DNA of 64,000 nucleotides from Phyllobacterium sp. YR531 (GTDB lineage Bacteria; Pseudomonadota; Alphaproteobacteria; Rhizobiales; Rhizobiaceae): NCBI RefSeq assembly GCF_000282595.1, contig NZ_AKIZ01000022.1, positions 1 to 64,000 of the forward strand, read 5' to 3'. Shown piece by piece: positions 59,997 to 64,000 of this stretch (position 1 is its first letter; each line of letters starts with the position of its first letter). The notes under the pieces were generated by a model. It saw only the letters and a program-made list of their open reading frames with translations, ran no database searches and was not told where the DNA came from. The position numbers and the translations under genes were made by a program.

Positions 59997-61211
59997 ATGA
60001 AATTCTTTAGACGCTATCGTCTTGCCATGGGAGTGCTGGCCTTGGTGACGCCGTTGTTAGTCGGCGCCGCAAATGCAGAATCGTTGGCGGGAGTTCGAAA
60101 TGGTCCAACCGGGTCGGCCTTTTGGGATGTCCCTGCAAAAGTCGACGATGGAGCCAAGCGTGGCGATATTTATTGGGTACAGCGTCGTACGGATGCGCCT
60201 GAGGGCTCGACTGGGTGGAACATAATATACGTGACCGAAGGCGTGGGCGGGCAACTCGTCTACGTTTCAGGTGAAATTTACATTCCTGTCGCAAAATCTG
60301 GCAAAGCGAGGCCTTTGGCACTTTGGAACCATGAGACTTCTGGAACCGAAGATAGTTGTGCGCCGTCGAGAAATAATTTGTCGTCGGAAAACTGGACTCG
60401 CATCCCGGCAGTCACGGAGTTACTCAAGCGAGGCTACGTTGTCGTAGGAAGCGATTATCAAGGACTTGGCACTCCCGGCGAAACAGCTTATTTAAATGGC
60501 CCAGCCCAAGCCTATGCGTCACTTGATGCAGTGCGAGCAGCCGTAAAGTTTCCAGATAGTAATGCTGAAACACGATTCACTACCTATGGGTGGTCACAAG
60601 GTGGACAAACCTCGCTCTGGGTTTCTCACCTGCAGGAAAGTTATGCTCCTGAGCTTGATCTGCTCGGTGTAGTTGGAATTGCTCCTGCATCGCGGCATTG
60701 GGACTTGACTGAATATGACCTCACCACAACGATCACAGGCGGTTATTATATCATGCGCATGGCGGGCCTAAGCGTTGGTCATCCAGAACTAAAGCTGCGT
60801 GATGTGTTGTCAACGGAAGGCCTTGAGATGCTCACGCAGCTCAGCGCCGGATGCTGGGCAATTGCAGAAGCAACTAACGGGACCTTAACAACCGTTTACG
60901 CCAATCAGGCGGGGCTTAAAAAGGGAGAGCCATGGCGTGTGAGGCTTGAACAGAATGATGCATTCCTCCCTGCAAAAAAAGTACCATTTCTTTTCTTTCA
61001 AGGTGACAAGGATACAGCTGTTCCTGCTGCGTTGACGCGAAGCGTAGCAAAGGACCTGTGCAACCAGGAAGTCCAAGTAGATTATCGACGCAGTCCCGAC
61101 CTTGATCACGAGAACATTGTGCCCGTCGCCGAGCAAGGTATTCCCGACTGGTTTGATGCTCGCTTCAAAAATGAGAAGACTGTGAACTCTTGCTCAACGT
61201 TAGCTGACTGA
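59997..61211 (+). CDS. Secretory lipase-family alpha/beta hydrolase
   Basis: A 404-residue exported hydrolase of the LIP (secretory lipase) family. Signal peptide of about 27 residues ending ANA. The nucleophile elbow is TYGWSQGGQTSLW (S200). The acid lies in FQGDKDTAVPAAL and the histidine in DLDHENIVP. Conserved cysteines (SCAP, AGCW, LCNQ, NSCS) could form disulphides. Such enzymes release fatty acids from lipids or esters, and some esterify or deacylate natural products. ATG at 59997 has AGGAG at seven bases. It is monocistronic. Confidence 0.88.
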   Translation: MKFFRRYRLAMGVLALVTPLLVGAANAESLAGVRNGPTGSAFWDVPAKVDDGAKRGDIYWVQRRTDAPEGSTGWNIIYVTEGVGGQLVYVSGEIYIPVAKSGKARPLALWNHETSGTEDSCAPSRNNLSSENWTRIPAVTELLKRGYVVVGSDYQGLGTPGETAYLNGPAQAYASLDAVRAAVKFPDSNAETRFTTYGWSQGGQTSLWVSHLQESYAPELDLLGVVGIAPASRHWDLTEYDLTTTITGGYYIMRMAGLSVGHPELKLRDVLSTEGLEMLTQLSAGCWAIAEATNGTLTTVYANQAGLKKGEPWRVRLEQNDAFLPAKKVPFLFFQGDKDTAVPAALTRSVAKDLCNQEVQVDYRRSPDLDHENIVPVAEQGIPDWFDARFKNEKTVNSCSTLAD

Positions 61212-61402
61212 TGAGGGACGGTCGCCTCGTGAGTAGATAGCTTGAAGAATGGTGCAAGATAATTGCTGTCCGACCGATCTCCTCACCCTAGTTCCAATTG
61301 TTAACACGACAGGCATAGGGCGCTGCGCCTATAACTGCTTACAGCATCGCCCGGCATTCAAAAGTGATGAAATTGCCGAGCAGCAGGAATGTGGGAAATG
61401 CG

Positions 61403-62542
61403 ATGAGCGCACAACGATACGACATGCTTGATGCTATGAGGGGGGTAGCGGCATTTGTTGTCGTCGGATTTCATTTATCGCAGTTTGGTATGATTCCGAC
61501 CATTGTTCCAAGAGGTTATCTCGCAGTAGATTTCTTTTTTGTGCTTAGCGGGTTTGTGATTGCTCATACCTATGAAAAGGCCCTTCAGACTCACTTATCG
61601 TTTAGATCATTTATTATAAACCGCGTCATCAGGCTTTACCCATTGGTACTATTAGGTGCGAGTGTTGGCTTTTTGGTACTACTTTTGAAATGGTGGCTTT
61701 TCCCTGAAAAAGTTGGTTCTTTAGGCGCCGTGTTGATGGCAGGAGCTCTTAATATCGCGATGGTTCCATCTCTGGCAGGTGGAGTGTCATCGGGTGATTT
61801 GTTCCCCGCAAACGGCCCGCTTTGGTCTCTCTTTTTTGAGTTGCTTATCAATCTTTCATGGGCGCTCTTTGGAATTTGGCTTCGGACTGGCGCCTTGATT
61901 TTAATCGCACTGTTGAGTCTGGCTTCTTTGGTGTTTTTGGCTAGTCAAAGCCATACATTTAACATGGGATACGATAGCTCAACCTTCTGGGGTGGCTTGG
62001 CTCGGGTATGCTTTGGATTTCCTCTAGGCGTAATCTTACATCGCGAAAAGCAGCGGCTGCCCAAGATCACGTCGCATCAAACCGGCATTGCCTTTTCGAC
62101 AATATTGATTGGCTTGTTTGCCATCCCAGCGGATTTGTCAGGTCAGAATTTTCAATGGGTAGATTTGTTTCTGATCAGCATATGTCTTCCACTCATCATG
62201 ATTTGCGGCATTAGAAAAACGAGCAGAACAAGTGCAGGATATTTGTTGGGCAGTTTGTCTTATCCTGTTTACGTGCTCCATTTTCCCATTCTTTTAATGA
62301 TGTCGGGTCTTAGTCAGACGCTGCTTTCAGATTGGAATATCAATATTATCGCGTGCGTGAGTATCACAATGATTTTGGCATTATCTTGGGTTGCTTGGCG
62401 CTTCTATGATGAGCCGTTACGAAAAGTGCTTACACTGATTATGTCTGCAGGCAACGACAGCCTTCGCAAGTACCAACTGCCATCGGATTTAATGGACGAG
62501 AGGGATCAGCCAGACGGGAGGCGCACCAGTGTTCGGGTTTAA
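61403..62542 (+). CDS. Acyltransferase 3 family membrane protein (OafA/YrhL)
   Basis: A 379-residue multispanning O-acyltransferase with about ten helices. The N-terminal DAMRGVAAFVVVGFHLSQFG holds the family's R-x-x-A-x-x-x-V-x-x-x-H signature, followed by GYLAVDFFFVLSGFVIAHTY with the F-F-x-[LI]-S-G-F motif. NGPLWSLFFELLINLSWALF and VYVLHFPILLMMSGL are other landmarks. Relatives acetylate O-antigen, exopolysaccharide or Nod factor sugars. Start at ATG 61403; the upstream twelve codons are not supported. Its 3' end overlaps the next gene by 14 bases. Confidence 0.89.
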   Translation: MSAQRYDMLDAMRGVAAFVVVGFHLSQFGMIPTIVPRGYLAVDFFFVLSGFVIAHTYEKALQTHLSFRSFIINRVIRLYPLVLLGASVGFLVLLLKWWLFPEKVGSLGAVLMAGALNIAMVPSLAGGVSSGDLFPANGPLWSLFFELLINLSWALFGIWLRTGALILIALLSLASLVFLASQSHTFNMGYDSSTFWGGLARVCFGFPLGVILHREKQRLPKITSHQTGIAFSTILIGLFAIPADLSGQNFQWVDLFLISICLPLIMICGIRKTSRTSAGYLLGSLSYPVYVLHFPILLMMSGLSQTLLSDWNINIIACVSITMILALSWVAWRFYDEPLRKVLTLIMSAGNDSLRKYQLPSDLMDERDQPDGRRTSVRV

Positions 62543-62861
62543 CATCAGAAGCCCTGAGAGGGATCGAGAAACGGATAGGGCGCGGTTAAAGCGGATTCTT
62601 ACCACACTTTTGGCGGTAAAGGATGAACTGCAGATGGAAAAGTATGGTCTCAACCAGCGTTTTACAGAGACATCTGCAGATGCCGCGCTAACCTTGGATG
62701 CGATGGCTGGCGTAATCCATCCTGGATCATATGAGGATCGCTTGGAAAACTTAACAAGTGTAATCAAAGCTTACGAAAAGCGAATTACATTCCTTGATAG
62801 TCAGTTAGATTTTGTAGAGGCTGTTTTGGTGCGCGTTTCGTCCTATCACAGCGATCTATAG
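62529..62861 (+). CDS. Hypothetical coiled-coil protein overlapping the acyltransferase
   Basis: A 110-residue charged helical protein with no recognised family. It begins at GTG 62529 with a clear GGGAGG seven bases upstream inside the acyltransferase coding region, so it is translated through coupling. The sequence has long amphipathic helices (LKRILTTLLAVKDELQ, YEDRLENLTSVIKAYEKRIT, LDSQLDFVEAVLVRVSSY) likely to form a coiled coil. No membrane segment or signal peptide. Its job may be to partner the acyltransferase, which is inferred only from coupling. Confidence 0.66.
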   Translation: MFGFNIRSPERDRETDRARLKRILTTLLAVKDELQMEKYGLNQRFTETSADAALTLDAMAGVIHPGSYEDRLENLTSVIKAYEKRITFLDSQLDFVEAVLVRVSSYHSDL

Positions 62862-63233
62862 TAATGTACACAATTATTGGTAAGCAAAAAATACGTTCAA
62901 TTCATCAAATATTTTTTTCAGCCCAATATTGATCAATTTTTCCACATTTCTTTCAAAAGAACATCATCCCTCTTGCGTAAAGTCGATATTTTTCGGATAG
63001 TCGAGACTTAAAACGAATTTATCTTATAAAAAACGAACAAGAACGGAACATTCCGTGTTGCCGTCCTCTTCGTCGAGATTTTCTTCAAAGACAGTATTAG
63101 TACAAATTTATTATAGTTTTACCTTGGTCTTTTTGTGGAGGGCAGGTTGGACTTGACGTAAGATTGTGACTGGTGAGCGTGGCAGATCGATATCGGGAAG
63201 AAAACATTTAGATAAATCCGGGGTTTATTCGGA
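62862..63233. other. A/T-rich upstream region of the BTAD regulator
   Basis: About 370 bp with no gene. It includes ACGGAA-CA-TTCCGT (63043-63056), a perfect inverted repeat, overlapping GAACAAGAACGGAAC (63035-63049), which fits the alphaproteobacterial LexA pattern GAAC-N7-GAAC. The sequence is poly-A/T rich around 62900-63030 and must hold the promoter of the following gene. A minus-strand frame at 63119-63319 is not supported. Confidence 0.45.
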
Positions 63234-64000
63234 ATGAAGATTGCGGTTTTTGGAGAAGCAACTGTAAGTCTGGGCGGGCAACTCGTTCCCCGTGTTCCTG
63301 CGAATTTTCTTCGAATCATCGTTTATCTTCTGCTTGAGAATGCCAATCATTCAGTTTCTCGCGGCAAGCTTTCGCAAATCCTCTGGTCCGATACAGATCA
63401 ATCGCATGCCTCTATGAACTTGCGGCAGAGCTTGGCTCGCATCCGCAAGTTTCAAGACCAATATGGATTAAGCCTTATTCAGGGCGATGCAACTTATGTC
63501 TATCTTAACCTCTCTCAAGTAAAAGCGGAACTTCTTCGTATCGATCTGCTTGAATATATCGAGCTGGAACGAAAGGGCGATATCGAGTCGCTCATGCGAA
63601 TGACCGAGCTTTATACTGGTGATCTCCTCGCACAGAACGAGCCTCAAGCTTCGGATTTTGACGAATGGTTGGATGTCAAGCGCGTAAAGCTACGCGATGA
63701 TCTGACGACGATGCTGCTTCGCATGATTGATCGGCCAGTGGGTGTGAGTATTGATGAAAAGCGGCAATGCGCACGTAAATTGGTAGAAATAGACCCCTAT
63801 CAGGAAGTTGGCTATCGCGCTCTAATGCAAACGGCATCGCAACTTGGCTTGATTGCCAAAGTTGAACGGACATTCCGGGAATGTGCAAAAAAGCTCCGCG
63901 ATGACCTTGATGTTGATCCGGAAGAAGAGACTATAGAGCTTTATCAGCAGTTACTGCCGAAGCTTTCCCCGGCCACGACACGCGGTTTGATAATAACACA
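63234..64000 (+). CDS. BTAD/SARP-type transcriptional regulator (5' part)
   Basis: The first 255 residues of a regulator that continues past the window edge. The N-terminal winged helix (residues 1-95) reads MKIAVFGEATVSLGGQLVPR, YLLLENANHSVSRGKLSQIL and HASMNLRQSLARIRKFQDQY, the OmpR/SARP-type DNA-binding domain. Residues ~100-250 are a bacterial transcriptional activation domain (BTAD): LLEYIELERKGDIESLMRMT, LYTGDLLAQNEPQASDFDEW, PYQEVGYRALMQTASQLGLI. Proteins of this class often continue with a large NB-ARC or TPR sensor. It starts at ATG 63234, its promoter region shows palindromes. The full domain structure cannot be seen. Confidence 0.85.
   Translation, partial: MKIAVFGEATVSLGGQLVPRVPANFLRIIVYLLLENANHSVSRGKLSQILWSDTDQSHASMNLRQSLARIRKFQDQYGLSLIQGDATYVYLNLSQVKAELLRIDLLEYIELERKGDIESLMRMTELYTGDLLAQNEPQASDFDEWLDVKRVKLRDDLTTMLLRMIDRPVGVSIDEKRQCARKLVEIDPYQEVGYRALMQTASQLGLIAKVERTFRECAKKLRDDLDVDPEEETIELYQQLLPKLSPATTRGLIIT

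Noticed and set aside
63119-63319. Minus-strand ORF before the BTAD regulator
   Set aside because: It is antisense to the N-terminus of the regulator, whose DNA-binding motifs are clear.

Overview
The window looks like a chromosomal segment of an alphaproteobacterium of the Brucellaceae (Ochrobactrum/Brucella type). The best clue is the Porin_2 protein at 14550-15635: its leader and the start of its mature part closely follow Brucella Omp2 porins. Also consistent are a DUF1127 mini-gene, an HWE-type histidine kinase, an Atu4866-family protein and class III cyclases. I see no rRNA, tRNA, CRISPR array, insertion sequence or phage module. The segment is a mosaic of small accessory operons, most paired with a divergently transcribed regulator (TetR, MarR, LysR, HxlR, AraC/GlxA), and many starts are TTG or GTG.

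Layout. 1-2.3 kb: end of a branched-chain amino acid binding protein, TetR regulator, DUF1127, EthD. 2.4-4.8 kb: MarR regulator and FAD monooxygenase plus a YdeI-like protein. 4.9-9.8 kb: soluble cyclase, epimerase/O-methyltransferase with TetR, PAS-HWE kinase, a 30-residue membrane peptide. 9.9-14.4 kb: exonuclease III, SDR/Atu4866 operon with LysR and a decayed alcohol dehydrogenase, an orphan protein. 14.5-24.5 kb: porin, two-HTH regulator, GlxA regulator with two SDRs, zinc-ribbon protein, 1-Cys peroxiredoxin and divergent persulfide-dioxygenase-like hydrolase, hybrid kinase with convergent NarL regulator. 24.8-26.4 kb: alpha/beta hydrolase and cupin. 26.5-33.8 kb: a 1,410-residue repeat protein resembling HrpF/NolX translocators, with two small proteins sharing a C-terminal tail, a short HTH protein and a GH114 enzyme.

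33.8-35.8 kb: HxlR, RibD-type reductase, glutathione transferase. 35.8-39.5 kb: ribose-type sugar ABC importer behind a perfect 18-bp LacI-like palindrome. 39.7-43 kb: internally duplicated membrane protein, TetR, and the dgdR/dgdA pair for dialkylglycine decarboxylation. 43-48.4 kb: membrane cyclase, then an eptA-dgkA pair next to an OmpR-type two-component system, a lipid A modification and diacylglycerol recycling unit. 48.7-51.2 kb: phosphopantetheinyl transferase and ABC exporter. 51.4-57.3 kb: organosulfur operon (nitroreductase-like, two permeases, binding protein, ATPase, LLM monooxygenase). 57.4-64 kb: reductase, PmtA-like methyltransferase with divergent TetR and twin operators, secretory lipase, acyltransferase, and a BTAD regulator running off the right edge.

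The most unusual part is 26.5-32.7 kb. Its proteins look like substrates or translocator parts of a type III secretion system, yet no secretion apparatus gene is in the window. Functional calls rest on motifs and remembered family resemblance; no database search was run.
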